Positions 1-7,493 of a DNA stretch of 64,000 nt are shown piece after piece. Position 1 is the stretch's first letter. Each line of letters starts with the position of its first letter. Both the position numbers and the translations under genes were made by a program. The stretch is from Ulvibacterium sp965228935 (GTDB lineage: Bacteria; Bacteroidota; Bacteroidia; Flavobacteriales; Flavobacteriaceae), in assembly GCF_965228935.1 (NCBI RefSeq), contig NZ_OZ245846.1:3410001-3474000 (forward strand), given 5' to 3'. The notes below the pieces were generated by a model, which was not told the origin of the DNA, did no database searches, and was given only the letters and a program-made list of their open reading frames with translations.

Positions 1-178
1 TAGGTTGAGAAACAATCATATTGTTTTCTAATAAGGAGACAGTCATTATCGCACTGGATTCAGGCTGTTCCAAATCGACAAAATAATCTTCCGAAAATTC
101 AAATGAACATGAAAGAAATAGGCTAAAAAAAAGAAACTGCATTAGGCGATTAGTCCATCTTTTTTGGATCACCTTCAT
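1..178 (-). CDS. Lipoprotein, N-terminal part only (runs off window)
   Basis: Open frame from ATG at 178 reading leftward off the window edge; 59 residues are visible with no stop. The N-terminus has a basic stretch (KVIQKRWTNR), a hydrophobic segment and a lipobox ending LFLSC, so Cys24 is the likely lipidated residue. The mature start (SFEFSEDYFVDLE) is acidic and aromatic, as in many Bacteroidota envelope lipoproteins. No domain can be recognised from the visible part, so the function is unknown. It is separated from the next gene by about 320 bases. Confidence 0.6.
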   Translation of the reverse strand, partial: MKVIQKRWTNRLMQFLFFSLFLSCSFEFSEDYFVDLEQPESSAIMTVSLLENNMIVSQP

Positions 179-499
179 AGCTATTGATTTTGGGTTGTAG
201 ACAAGAATACTAAGAATACACTTCATTATAAAATCGAAACGGGATTTTTCGATTTATGGTCTATTTGATTGGACAAATAAGTATTTCTTGGTTGTAACTT
301 TCTTAAAATTCTGATTAGTTCTTCAAACTTACTTAGAACGGTTTGTATATGAAAGGTAGCGGGTTCAAACACTAACTTTTCGGGTTATAACAGACCTTTA
401 ATTTGTTCGTTTTCTCTCGATTAAGCGGTATATCGCTATTTTTTATATACGTTGTTATCGGCTTTTTTCTTGCTTTTTAATAAGATAGAAAGCTTAAAA
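179..499. other. Gene-free spacer, AT-rich
   Basis: About 320 bases with no convincing coding frame on either strand. The left half would contain the promoter of the lipoprotein reading left. The right half (382-462) holds the cassette-boundary-like motifs listed separately. A GGGTTCAAAC string near 361 resembles a tRNA T-arm but has no acceptor or anticodon stem around it. Confidence 0.5.
382..462 (-). repeat. attC-like boundary downstream of the FRG gene
   Basis: Read on the minus strand, the FRG gene is followed by GCCGATAAC (462 to 454), an AT-rich stretch, then GTTATAACCC (391 to 382). The GATAAC and GTTAT(A) ends are complementary, as the R'' and R' boxes of integron attC sites are. 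A matching inverted copy of GTTATCGGC/GCCGATAAC lies upstream of the gene at 2036-2044. The internal part shows little pairing and no integrase is visible, so this is only a resemblance. Confidence 0.3.
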
Positions 500-2014
500 T
501 TAACTTTCTCCAATTATGTCAAGATAATATGGATTGGTGTTTATAACTAAGCCTTCTATTGGGGTGGCGGCAGTAGAAGGTATTATATCTTCAGACATTA
601 GATTAATAAATTTTTCAAAAGTGTAAGCGGATTTAATATATCTAGCGCAATATAATGTATCTCTGAAATCCATTTTCCCAGAATCATTTAGTCTTTCCTT
701 TTTAATCAATTTGTAAAAATCTGGGCGAAGGGCATTTAATATTCTTTGTTTACTACAAAAGCCCCTGCCTCTGACTTTTCGACCTAGTATTTCAATTCCC
801 TCAGGATCACTAAAAACATCATAGAGTCTAAATGAAATTATTGTTATATATCTTGCAATTGTCCTAGAGATTTGATTATTGCTATATGGTAAATATCTCA
901 TTCCTGAATAGATCGAATTCACCATTTCAGCTACCGTAAATTCAGTAAACTCATCTTTCTTTTTTGAAATCCCACCTTCTCCGTCAACATAAAGTTGCAT
1001 TCTGTCCTCTGACTGAATATTCCATTTTATGTGACTTCTTGTAAATTCATCTCTTCCAGAAATGACTTTTTTCAACTGTTTAAAAATATAATTTCCTAAA
1101 TCATCTTTATTGTTAAAATCAGGAAGTGATATCTCTACTTCAACAAAAGATGTACTACTAAAATACCTTTCATTTGGTTCTTTAGCCCAAGTTTCAGCAA
1201 ATTCTGATAACCATGATTCATGCATATCAGGAATTTTATTTTGAGAAAAAAAACTTGATATTTCCTTCTTAGTGCTATCTTCTCTTCCAATATGGATTTT
1301 GTGGACAAAGATTTTTTGCATATTCTTATCGCGTTCTGGGTAGCCTTCAATCAAAAAATATTGATCTAGTAGAACTTCTAAATGACTCTTGGACGATGGA
1401 TAAATTTTTTCTTTATCAAGAATTTCTAAGCTTGGGTTTTGTGGAAAATAAATGTGTAAAAAACAAGAAAACATTTCAAGATATGATGGGTCAACATGGC
1501 ACCTTAAAAACGCACCCTCTTGAGCTTGCAATCGCCATAGGTTCTTTACATCTATTTCTATAATATCAGTCAATATGTGACCTTCTTTTTCGTATCGTCT
1601 TTGATTCATGTCATTCCATGAATTGAGAAATCTTATTTTATTTACACATATAATAGTTCCGGTATCACCCTGTATGCCACCATCTGTCGCAAAGAATCCA
1701 GCAATTTTTGGAGAATAGGAAAAGTCCAAAAAAGGTGTTTTTAAACCATAATGTTGAGCGACTGCTATAATTGAATTTTCATTATCGTGCAGTGAATTCA
1801 GATCTGGTGTTTGGTGAACCCATTCTGCGAATTTTTTCAATCTTTGATTGACTTCCTTTATATCTACTCCATCTCGATGAGCAGATGGTTGAATTGGAAA
1901 AGTATGCCTTTGTCCTCTAAATAAATCGTATTCTCCAGATTCTTTTAGCTCTTCAGCAAGTTTTAAAGCAGACCGAAAATCATTGGCATAATGTTCAGGA
2001 TAATTATATTTCAC
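500..2014 (-). CDS. FRG domain-containing protein
   Basis: A 504-residue protein. The N-terminal quarter carries the FRG signature: YDLFRGQ at about residues 29-35 and TPFLDFSYSPKIAGFFA at about 93-109, corresponding to the family's conserved FRGQ and TPLLDxTxxPxxAxFFA segments. The rest (about 200-504) matches nothing recognised; it is rich in charged and aromatic residues with no signal peptide or membrane segment, so it is likely cytoplasmic. FRG domains are widespread and of unknown biochemical role; they turn up in accessory and mobile regions, some near defence genes. The gene stands alone, is AT-richer than the core genes to the right, and is bracketed by short inverted boundary motifs, all suggesting horizontal gain. 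Confidence 0.75.
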   Translation of the reverse strand: MKYNYPEHYANDFRSALKLAEELKESGEYDLFRGQRHTFPIQPSAHRDGVDIKEVNQRLKKFAEWVHQTPDLNSLHDNENSIIAVAQHYGLKTPFLDFSYSPKIAGFFATDGGIQGDTGTIICVNKIRFLNSWNDMNQRRYEKEGHILTDIIEIDVKNLWRLQAQEGAFLRCHVDPSYLEMFSCFLHIYFPQNPSLEILDKEKIYPSSKSHLEVLLDQYFLIEGYPERDKNMQKIFVHKIHIGREDSTKKEISSFFSQNKIPDMHESWLSEFAETWAKEPNERYFSSTSFVEVEISLPDFNNKDDLGNYIFKQLKKVISGRDEFTRSHIKWNIQSEDRMQLYVDGEGGISKKKDEFTEFTVAEMVNSIYSGMRYLPYSNNQISRTIARYITIISFRLYDVFSDPEGIEILGRKVRGRGFCSKQRILNALRPDFYKLIKKERLNDSGKMDFRDTLYCARYIKSAYTFEKFINLMSEDIIPSTAATPIEGLVINTNPYYLDIIGES

Positions 2015-2035
2015 TGTATTAGTTGAAGTTTAATT

Positions 2036-2052
2036 GCCGATAACGGTTAGGC
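2036..2052. repeat. Inverted boundary motif upstream of the FRG gene
   Basis: GCCGATAAC (2036-2044) is the exact reverse complement of GTTATCGGC at 454-462 on the other side of the gene, followed by GTTAGGC (2046-2052), which fits the integron core-site consensus GTTRRRY. Together the two copies would delimit a cassette of about 1.6 kb containing only the FRG gene. Confidence 0.3.
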
Positions 2053-2067
2053 TATGATTTCGGTCTG

Positions 2068-2087
2068 GAAAATACGGTAGTATTTTC
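2068..2087. repeat. Perfect hairpin near the cassette boundary
   Basis: GAAAATAC and GTATTTTC form an 8-bp perfect stem with a GGTA loop. No T-run follows on either strand, so it is a poor terminator. It lies next to the boundary motif and may be part of the same folded recombination site. Confidence 0.35.
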
Positions 2088-2239
2088 AGGCTGTAAAATC
2101 GAGCCGATTAAAAGTAAGAAATTTCCATTGGTTTGGGAGGGAAGTCTGAATTATAGGTATTGTTATCTTCTGTAGCGACACGTGTGAGTAGGCACGTTCT
2201 AATTTCGTTTTCATTTTTATTCGGCTTGAGTAAAGTCTC

Positions 2240-2251
2240 GCAACAGTTGCG
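2240..2251. repeat. Near-palindrome GCAACAGTTGCG, copy 1
   Basis: The 12-base string GCAACAGTTGCG occurs here and again at 2826-2837. The two copies bracket the XRE regulator and the small divergent gene, in the same orientation. Each is palindromic except at the central position. GAGTGAAGTCC follows copy 1 and GAGTAAGAAGTCC precedes copy 2, so some flanking sequence is also shared. Confidence 0.4.
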
Positions 2252-2282
2252 TCCGAGTGAAGTCCTTTGCGGCCCACTTTTT

Positions 2283-2501
2283 CTAGAAGTCGAACAGTTC
2301 TTTTAGTTTAATGTTCAGGGCTTCGGCAATGGTGTAAAGAGTATAGGTATTGGCGGAAACTTTATGGTTTTCTATCAGTTCAATATGTTGTTTGTCCCTT
2401 TCGCATAGTCTGGCCAACTCGGCTTGGGAGATATTTCTATCCTTTCTAAGCTGTTTGATTCGGTCTCCAATTTTAATCGATAACTCTTTCTTTGTTAACA
2501 T
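2283..2501 (-). CDS. XRE-family HTH transcriptional regulator
   Basis: A 72-residue protein that is nearly all one helix-turn-helix domain of the Cro/C1 (XRE) type: IGDRIKQLRKDRNISQAELA gives helices 1-2, with LARLCERDKQHIELIENHK as the turn and recognition helix, and a closing helix at TLYTIAEALNIKLKELF. Single-domain regulators of this size usually bind palindromic sites as dimers and repress their own and a divergent promoter. The 104-base gap to the divergent small gene holds two palindromes that would suit this. The gene reads toward the FRG gene but is about 270 bases from it. Confidence 0.85.
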   Translation of the reverse strand: MLTKKELSIKIGDRIKQLRKDRNISQAELARLCERDKQHIELIENHKVSANTYTLYTIAEALNIKLKELFDF

Positions 2502-2547
2502 TGCATCTTACTTACAAAACAAAATTGACGAGATAAAACGGGACATT

Positions 2548-2567
2548 AGTCATATTATATTATGACT
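2548..2567. promoter_or_regulatory. Palindromic operator 1 (XRE/small-gene spacer)
   Basis: AGTCATA-TTATAT-TATGACT: 7-base perfect arms around an AT core. It lies 47 bases upstream of the XRE start and shares the TCATAnTATATTATGA core with operator 2. Confidence 0.55.
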
Positions 2568-2593
2568 ATTTGAAATAAAGCAATACATTAGTA

Positions 2594-2609
2594 TCATAAT
2601 ATATTATGA
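2594..2609. promoter_or_regulatory. Palindromic operator 2, overlapping the small gene's start
   Basis: TCATAATATATTATGA is a perfect 16-base palindrome whose right arm contains the ATG at 2606. A protein bound here would block both transcription and start-site access of the divergent gene. It matches operator 1 in core sequence, about 46 bases away. Confidence 0.55.
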
Positions 2610-2812
2610 CCATGAACGATGAGTATTTTTTTGAACTGATCAAGGATAGTTATGGTAGCTCAAGAGGTTTGGCGGACTTCTTGGATAAGGGAATTGAAAT
2701 GCTTTTTTACCTAGAGGAAGATACTTTCGGGCAAAAAGAAGTTCAGGATGTGGTTTCTGCCATTAGAGTGGTTATAGACGTTTTAAGGCAACGAGAATGC
2801 TCGTCAGAGTAA
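2606..2812 (+). CDS. Small protein of unknown function, divergent from XRE regulator
   Basis: A 68-residue acidic protein (MTMNDEYFFELIKDSYGSSR...). No known domain is recognised; it appears all-helical and has no signal or membrane segment. An ATG at 2612 is an alternative start, and either start overlaps or abuts operator 2. Its divergent arrangement with a single-domain XRE regulator and shared operators looks like a small self-contained regulatory pair, as in mobile-element control or toxin-antitoxin modules, but nothing in the sequence shows toxicity. Confidence 0.55.
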   Translation: MTMNDEYFFELIKDSYGSSRGLADFLDKGIEMLFYLEEDTFGQKEVQDVVSAIRVVIDVLRQRECSSE

Positions 2813-2825
2813 GAAGTCCGTACGT

Positions 2826-2837
2826 GCAACAGTTGCG
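2826..2837. repeat. Near-palindrome GCAACAGTTGCG, copy 2
   Basis: Second copy of the string at 2240-2251; it lies 13 bases after the stop of the small gene and closes the XRE/small-gene unit. Confidence 0.4.
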
Positions 2838-2867
2838 TTAAGATTGGCAATTCCGTCATTCAACGGT

Positions 2868-3341
2868 TTACTGTTTAATCATTTTTGGAATAAACTCATC
2901 TTCTTGCCCGAATTGGTACTCGATATTCTTTTCTCTCAGGAAACTTAGTACTTCGATTAATTGGGACTTATTCACTTGACTTTCCAAAGTCACATAAACC
3001 CAATCTTTCTCCTCAGTTTTACCTTCTCGACTTGGAAGATTGGCAATAATTTCATTTTTGCAGGATTCGACAGTATGAAATTTCAAATCCTTCATCATTA
3101 GTCCGTCTTCGGAAAATAGAATGAAGTTGTTTATCATTCGTTCGACTTTTAAATTTGGTTTAAGGGAATCATTTTGGAAAGATTTAACCCATTTTTCGAA
3201 TTTTTTCTTAAAGATTTGAATTTCGGAGTTAGAAGTTTCCTCCACCTTATCTGCTTGAATATCAAAACTATTATCATTTTGTCCTGCCATAAAAAAGGAT
3301 GTCTGAAAAAGAAGTATTAAGATTAATAAGGTTCTGTTCAT
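2868..3341 (-). CDS. Secreted or periplasmic protein of unknown function
   Basis: The start is placed at ATG 3341 (MNRTLLILILLFQTSFFMAG) because it opens directly into a signal peptide; an upstream alternative start at 3368 adds nine residues without signal-peptide character. The product is 157 residues. After cleavage near MAGQ the mature part is charged, with a long helical region (EIQIFKKKFEKWVKSF) and a beta-rich C-terminal half (KDWVYVTLESQVNKSQLIEVLSFL cut into short elements). No family is recognised. It stands between the accessory region and gnd, both reading left. Confidence 0.55.
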   Translation of the reverse strand: MNRTLLILILLFQTSFFMAGQNDNSFDIQADKVEETSNSEIQIFKKKFEKWVKSFQNDSLKPNLKVERMINNFILFSEDGLMMKDLKFHTVESCKNEIIANLPSREGKTEEKDWVYVTLESQVNKSQLIEVLSFLREKNIEYQFGQEDEFIPKMIKQ

Positions 3342-3377
3342 ATTTTTTTGAGCTATTGAAGATAACAATTGTATAAG

Positions 3378-3391
3378 CGTACCTAGGTACG
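3378..3391. repeat. Perfect palindrome CGTACCTAGGTACG
   Basis: A 14-base perfect palindrome in the 68-base spacer after gnd. With no loop and no T-run directly after it on the gnd strand it is a doubtful terminator; it could be a protein-binding site upstream of the small secreted protein gene. Confidence 0.35.
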
Positions 3392-3409
3392 TTTATTTCT
3401 TTTTTAACG

Positions 3410-4819
3410 TTACCCCTCCCATTCCGTATGAAAGATACCTTCCCGATCCAACCGCTCATAGGTATGTGAGCCAAAATAATCGCGTTGCGCCTGGATGAGG
3501 TTTAAGGGTAGCCGGGTAGCCGTATAGGCATCAAAATAAGTCAGCGAATTGGAAAGTCCCGGAACGGGAATCCCATTTTTGGCGGCATAGGCCACCAATT
3601 CACGAGCCGCTCTCACGGTACTTTGTACCTTTTTCACAAAGGTAGGGGAGAGCAACAGGTTGGGTATTTCGGCATCCGCTTTAAAGGCTTGGGTAATATC
3701 TGCCAAAAGCCCGGCGCGGATAATACAGCCGGCCCGCCAGATTTTGGCAATAGTAGCGATATCCAGATCATACCCATATTCCCGGGAGGCATCCGCCAAT
3801 TGGTGTAACCCCTGGGCATAGGTAACGATAAAAGAAAAATAAAGGGCTTCCTCAGCCATCCGTTCCAAGCCTGCTTTATCCATTTTCTGGACTGTGGGCC
3901 GGTCATACAGGACATCCGCCTGTATGCGTTCATCCTTTAGGGCCGAGATTTCCCGCATACTTACCGCAATATCGATGGAAGGTACAGGAATGCCCAGATC
4001 CATGGCATTTTGGGAGGTCCATTTGCCGGTTCCTTTTTGTTTGGCCTTGTCCAGAATTTGATCTACGAGTCGCCCGTCGCCCAAATCATCCTCCTTTTCA
4101 AAAATCTCGGAAGTAATCTCTACCAAAAAGGACTGTAGGCGACCTGAGTTCCATTGGGCAAAGGTTTTGTGCAATTCGTCATTATTGAAATCACCCCCTT
4201 TTTTGAGCACGTCATAGATTTCGGAAGTCAATTGCATTAGGCCATACTCGATACCGTTGTGCACCATTTTTACATAATTTCCGGCCGACTTTGGCCCCAA
4301 ATAGGCCACGCAAGGTTCTCCTTCATATTTGGCCGCCACCGCCTCGAAAATAGGTTGTACGGGAGCGTAGCCTTTCTTTGAACCTCCGGGCATTATGCTA
4401 GGCCCCAATCGCGCGCCCTTGGCTCCTCCGGAAACCCCGGCACCAAAAAAATGAATGCCTTTTTCCTGTAGATAGGACTCCCGGCGGTCGGTATCCGTAA
4501 AAAAGGAATTCCCTCCGTCGATTAAAATATCGCCCTTATCCAAATAGGGGAGCACCCCTTCGATAACGGCATCCACGATTTTCCCGGCAGGGACGAGCAA
4601 CATGATTTTTCGGGGTGTTGCCAATCCTTCTACAAAGGTCTTCACATCCGAGGTGGCATTCACCTTGGCCAAATCACCGCCCTCCTTTTTTAGGGCATTT
4701 ACCTTTTCCTCATCCAAATCGTTCCCAAAGGCGGTAAACCCATTATCGGCCACATTTAAAATAAAATTACGACCCATAACGCCAAGGCCTATCAATCCAA
4801 AATCGTATTTCTTATCCAT
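3410..4819 (-). CDS. gnd: 6-phosphogluconate dehydrogenase, decarboxylating
   Basis: Oxidises 6-phosphogluconate to ribulose 5-phosphate and CO2 with NAD(P)+, the last step of the oxidative pentose phosphate pathway; cytoplasmic. The 469 residues equal the usual length of the long form. The N-terminal Rossmann motif is GLIGLGVMGRN (about 8-18), then GGNSFFTDT near 101, the substrate loop GVSGGAKGARLGPS near 128, and KMVHNGIEYG near 184 with the catalytic Lys. The C-terminal helical domain ends in the usual SHTYERxDxxGxFHTxW tail. It is divergent from zwf, with a shared 296-base spacer, so the two outer enzymes of the branch can be co-regulated. Confidence 0.97.
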   Translation of the reverse strand: MDKKYDFGLIGLGVMGRNFILNVADNGFTAFGNDLDEEKVNALKKEGGDLAKVNATSDVKTFVEGLATPRKIMLLVPAGKIVDAVIEGVLPYLDKGDILIDGGNSFFTDTDRRESYLQEKGIHFFGAGVSGGAKGARLGPSIMPGGSKKGYAPVQPIFEAVAAKYEGEPCVAYLGPKSAGNYVKMVHNGIEYGLMQLTSEIYDVLKKGGDFNNDELHKTFAQWNSGRLQSFLVEITSEIFEKEDDLGDGRLVDQILDKAKQKGTGKWTSQNAMDLGIPVPSIDIAVSMREISALKDERIQADVLYDRPTVQKMDKAGLERMAEEALYFSFIVTYAQGLHQLADASREYGYDLDIATIAKIWRAGCIIRAGLLADITQAFKADAEIPNLLLSPTFVKKVQSTVRAARELVAYAAKNGIPVPGLSNSLTYFDAYTATRLPLNLIQAQRDYFGSHTYERLDREGIFHTEWEG

Positions 4820-4879
4820 GTAAATCTATATAGTTGTTGGTGTTTTATAAAGAAAATCCACCCGAAAATCGGATGTACT

Positions 4880-4887
4880 CAAAAATA
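4880..4887 (-). promoter_or_regulatory. Probable -7 element of gnd
   Basis: On the minus strand TATTTTTG fits the Bacteroidetes -7 consensus TAnnTTTG. It would give a leader of about 55 bases before gnd. No clear -33 TTG was found at the usual spacing. Confidence 0.4.
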
Positions 4888-5115
4888 AATGAAATTATCC
4901 GGTTTTGTTCGTATTCTCCTTGGAAACTCCCTTGGGATAGTTATATTTAAACGGACAACGGGAAGTAGGGAGGAATAACGCCCAATTGTAAACCAAAGGT
5001 TAGCATTTCGTAGGGTATACGACTATAGCTATTGGATTATTAGGATGGCATGTTTATCGATTCCAAAGTCGGGGATATGTTGGATACAACACATAATTAA
5101 ATGAAGGTTTAAGTC

Positions 5116-6648
5116 ATGAACAGAACAGAAAATCAGATGCTCGTCATTTTTGGTGCCTCGGGAGACCTGACCGCCCGGAAGTTGGTACCGGCGCTTTTTA
5201 ATCTTGCTAAGGGTGGGCATCTGCCCAAAAATTTTGTGGTACTTGGCGTAAGCCGTAGTAACCTTTCTGATGAGGAATTTCGCAAAAAAGTGGTGACCGA
5301 GAGCAAATATTTATCGGACAGAATAGGGGAGCAAGGAACGGATTTTGCAAATGCTTTTGCCAGCAAGCTTTTTTATGAGGATTTGGGTAGCAATTATGAT
5401 ACGGACTATGGCGCTCTGGCCAAACGGATAGCGGACTTGAACGTAGCGTTCAAAACCGATGGCAACTATATCTTTTACCTTTCAACACCGCCCAGCCTGT
5501 ATGAGATAGTGTCCAAGAACCTGGCGGAACAGGGCCTTAACGATGACTCCCGTGGCTGGAAACGGTTAATTGTGGAAAAACCTTTCGGTTATGACTTAAG
5601 GAGTGCCCGGGATTTGAACAAAGGACTTCAGAAATACTTTAAGGAACCCCAGATATACCGTATTGACCACTATTTAGGGAAGGAAACCGTACAGAATTTG
5701 TTGGTGACTCGCTTTGCCAATAGCATTTTTGAGCCGTTGTGGAACCGGAATTATATCCATCATGTGGAAATTACCAATGCAGAAAGCGTGGGCGTGGAGA
5801 AAAGGGGAGGATATTATGACAAATCCGGTGCGTTGCGCGATATGTTCCAGAACCATTTATTACAGATCGTTTCCCTAGTCATTATGGAGCCGCCCATTGG
5901 CCCCGATGCTGAGGAAATCAGAAACGAGAAGGTAAAGGCCCTGAAGTCCCTCCGTATTATGAAGGACGAGGAGACGCTCTATAAGAATACCATTCGCGCG
6001 CAATATGTAGCTTCTGAAGTGGACGGTGAGAAGGTAAAGGGCTATCGGGAAGAGGAAGGGGTGGATCCGGAATCTACCACGGAGACCTATGCGGCCATTA
6101 AATTCTTTGTGGATAATTGGCGCTGGGCCGATGTACCTTTTTACGTACGTACGGCCAAACGTATGCCTACCAAGGTCACCGAGGTCGTCATCCATTTTAA
6201 AACGCCCCATCATCAGATTTTTAAGGATTCCGGGGTATTTAACAAGGACAACAAATTGATTATTCGCATTCAGCCGGATGAAGGGATGTTGATAAAATTT
6301 GGGGTAAAGGTTCCGGGACAGGGCTTTAAGGTGGAACGGGCCAATTTGGATTTTTACTACTCCAATTTGGTGGAGAACCATGTAATGGAAGCGTATGAAC
6401 GCTTGCTCTTGGACGCTATGCAAGGGGATGCAACCTTATATGCGCGTGCCGATGAGGTAGAGGCCGCCTGGGAATTCGTAGACCCCATTTTGGAATATTG
6501 GAAAAATGGCAAGGAGGTACGTACCTATGGGTATTCCGCCGGGGTATGGGGACCGACCAATGCGGACGAGCTTATTGATGGCGTTGGGATGTGGCGCAAT
6601 CCAAGTGAAAATTTGGCCGATGATCCAGGGTTCTGTGTAATTTGTTAG
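5116..6648 (+). CDS. zwf: Glucose-6-phosphate 1-dehydrogenase
   Basis: Oxidises glucose 6-phosphate to 6-phosphogluconolactone with NADP+, the entry step of the pentose phosphate pathway. The 510 residues are typical. The nucleotide-binding GASGDLTARKL is at about 13-23, and the active-site signature RIDHYLGKE, with its catalytic His and substrate Lys, is near 181. EKPFGYDLRSARDLN and the C-terminal WEFVDPILEYW are also family hallmarks. The start MNRTENQMLVIFGASG places the Rossmann motif at the expected distance. Divergent from gnd and about 110 bases upstream of pgl, with which it probably forms a transcript. The stop codon lies inside a 7-base tandem repeat. Confidence 0.97.
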   Translation: MNRTENQMLVIFGASGDLTARKLVPALFNLAKGGHLPKNFVVLGVSRSNLSDEEFRKKVVTESKYLSDRIGEQGTDFANAFASKLFYEDLGSNYDTDYGALAKRIADLNVAFKTDGNYIFYLSTPPSLYEIVSKNLAEQGLNDDSRGWKRLIVEKPFGYDLRSARDLNKGLQKYFKEPQIYRIDHYLGKETVQNLLVTRFANSIFEPLWNRNYIHHVEITNAESVGVEKRGGYYDKSGALRDMFQNHLLQIVSLVIMEPPIGPDAEEIRNEKVKALKSLRIMKDEETLYKNTIRAQYVASEVDGEKVKGYREEEGVDPESTTETYAAIKFFVDNWRWADVPFYVRTAKRMPTKVTEVVIHFKTPHHQIFKDSGVFNKDNKLIIRIQPDEGMLIKFGVKVPGQGFKVERANLDFYYSNLVENHVMEAYERLLLDAMQGDATLYARADEVEAAWEFVDPILEYWKNGKEVRTYGYSAGVWGPTNADELIDGVGMWRNPSENLADDPGFCVIC

Positions 6649-6722
6649 ATGTTAGATGTTAGATGTTAGATGTTAGAGGTGAGTTGTCGGTTGTCAGTCG
6701 TTAGATGTTGGTTGATGGTTAG
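6644..6722. repeat. Heptamer tandem repeat (GTTAGAT)n
   Basis: Four perfect GTTAGAT units start at 6644, followed by GTTAGAG and a decayed series of GTTGTCG/GTCAGTC/GTTAGAT-like heptamers. The first unit includes the TAG stop of zwf, so the coding sequence ends within the array. Such 7-base arrays are prone to slippage; here changes would only alter the zwf-pgl spacer. Confidence 0.85.
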
Positions 6723-6755
6723 CGGGAAGGGGTAATAAATGTTTAAAAAGTTTGT

Positions 6756-7493
6756 ATGAAAACGAATGTTTATCGGGATAAGAACGAAGTCGCACAAGAG
6801 TTTTCGAAGTTCTTTGCGGATTTGGTACGAGGAAAGAATATCTTTCACGTTGCCCTTTCTGGAGGGAGTACTCCTAAAATAGTCTTTGATGTATTGGCGT
6901 CGGATTTTGCGGACGGAATCGATTGGTCCAAGATTCATTTTTACTGGGGGGATGAACGCTGTGTTCCACCAACGGATGATCAGAGCAACTACAAAATGAC
7001 TATGGAACATCTCTTTTCAAAGATTGAGGTGCCCGAGGAAAATATCCATCGGATTTTGGGCGAGGGCGAACCACTTCGGGAGGCTTACCGCTATGCCAAT
7101 CTTTTGGAAATCAATTTGGATAGGGTTAATGGCGTCCCACAATTTGATTTGGTCATTTTGGGTATGGGCGATGATGGCCATACGGCTTCCATATTCCCAC
7201 ATGAAATAAGCCTTTGGGATGCCGCGGAACACTGTGTAGTGGCAACACATCCCCCCGATAGCCATCGAGGTGGGCAAAAGCGGATTACAATTACGGGCCA
7301 GGTCATAAACACGGCTAAGGAAGTTGCTTTTTTGGTCACTGGGGATAGTAAGGTGGAAAAGGTACGGGAAGTTATTCAAAAGGAGGGAGATTACAAAAAG
7401 TATCCGGCAAGTTTGGTATCCCCGACTTCTGGGAACTTAAAGTGGTTTTTGGATCAGGCCGCTGCCCAAGGAATTACCCCAGATCAATCTTAA
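6756..7493 (+). CDS. pgl: 6-phosphogluconolactonase
   Basis: Hydrolyses 6-phosphogluconolactone to 6-phosphogluconate, between the Zwf and Gnd steps. The 245 residues fit the DevB/SOL family. Visible motifs are VALSGGSTPK near 29-38 (phosphate binding), HFYWGDERCVP near 62, and LGMGDDGHTASIFP near 137 with the catalytic His. It follows zwf in the same direction, separated by the heptamer array. Its 3' end overlaps the convergent thioesterase gene by 20 bases, so there is no room for an ordinary terminator. Confidence 0.95.
   Translation: MKTNVYRDKNEVAQEFSKFFADLVRGKNIFHVALSGGSTPKIVFDVLASDFADGIDWSKIHFYWGDERCVPPTDDQSNYKMTMEHLFSKIEVPEENIHRILGEGEPLREAYRYANLLEINLDRVNGVPQFDLVILGMGDDGHTASIFPHEISLWDAAEHCVVATHPPDSHRGGQKRITITGQVINTAKEVAFLVTGDSKVEKVREVIQKEGDYKKYPASLVSPTSGNLKWFLDQAAAQGITPDQS

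Noticed and set aside
355..375. GGGTTCAAAC as a possible tRNA T-arm
   Set aside because: No acceptor stem, D-arm or anticodon arm can be formed around it on either strand.
500..2014. FRG gene as a proven defence system
   Set aside because: There are no partner nuclease, methylase or other defence genes nearby; FRG alone does not show function.
2086..2277. A 63-codon minus-strand frame between the FRG gene and the XRE regulator
   Set aside because: It runs through a hairpin and the GCAACAGTTGCG repeat, has no domain or coding-like pattern, and looks like spacer or recombination-site sequence read as protein.
3378..3391. Palindrome after gnd as a terminator
   Set aside because: No loop and no adjacent T-run on the gnd strand; kept only as a repeat.
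5875..6423. Long minus-strand frame inside zwf
   Set aside because: Antisense shadow of a well-supported coding gene; its residues show no family pattern.
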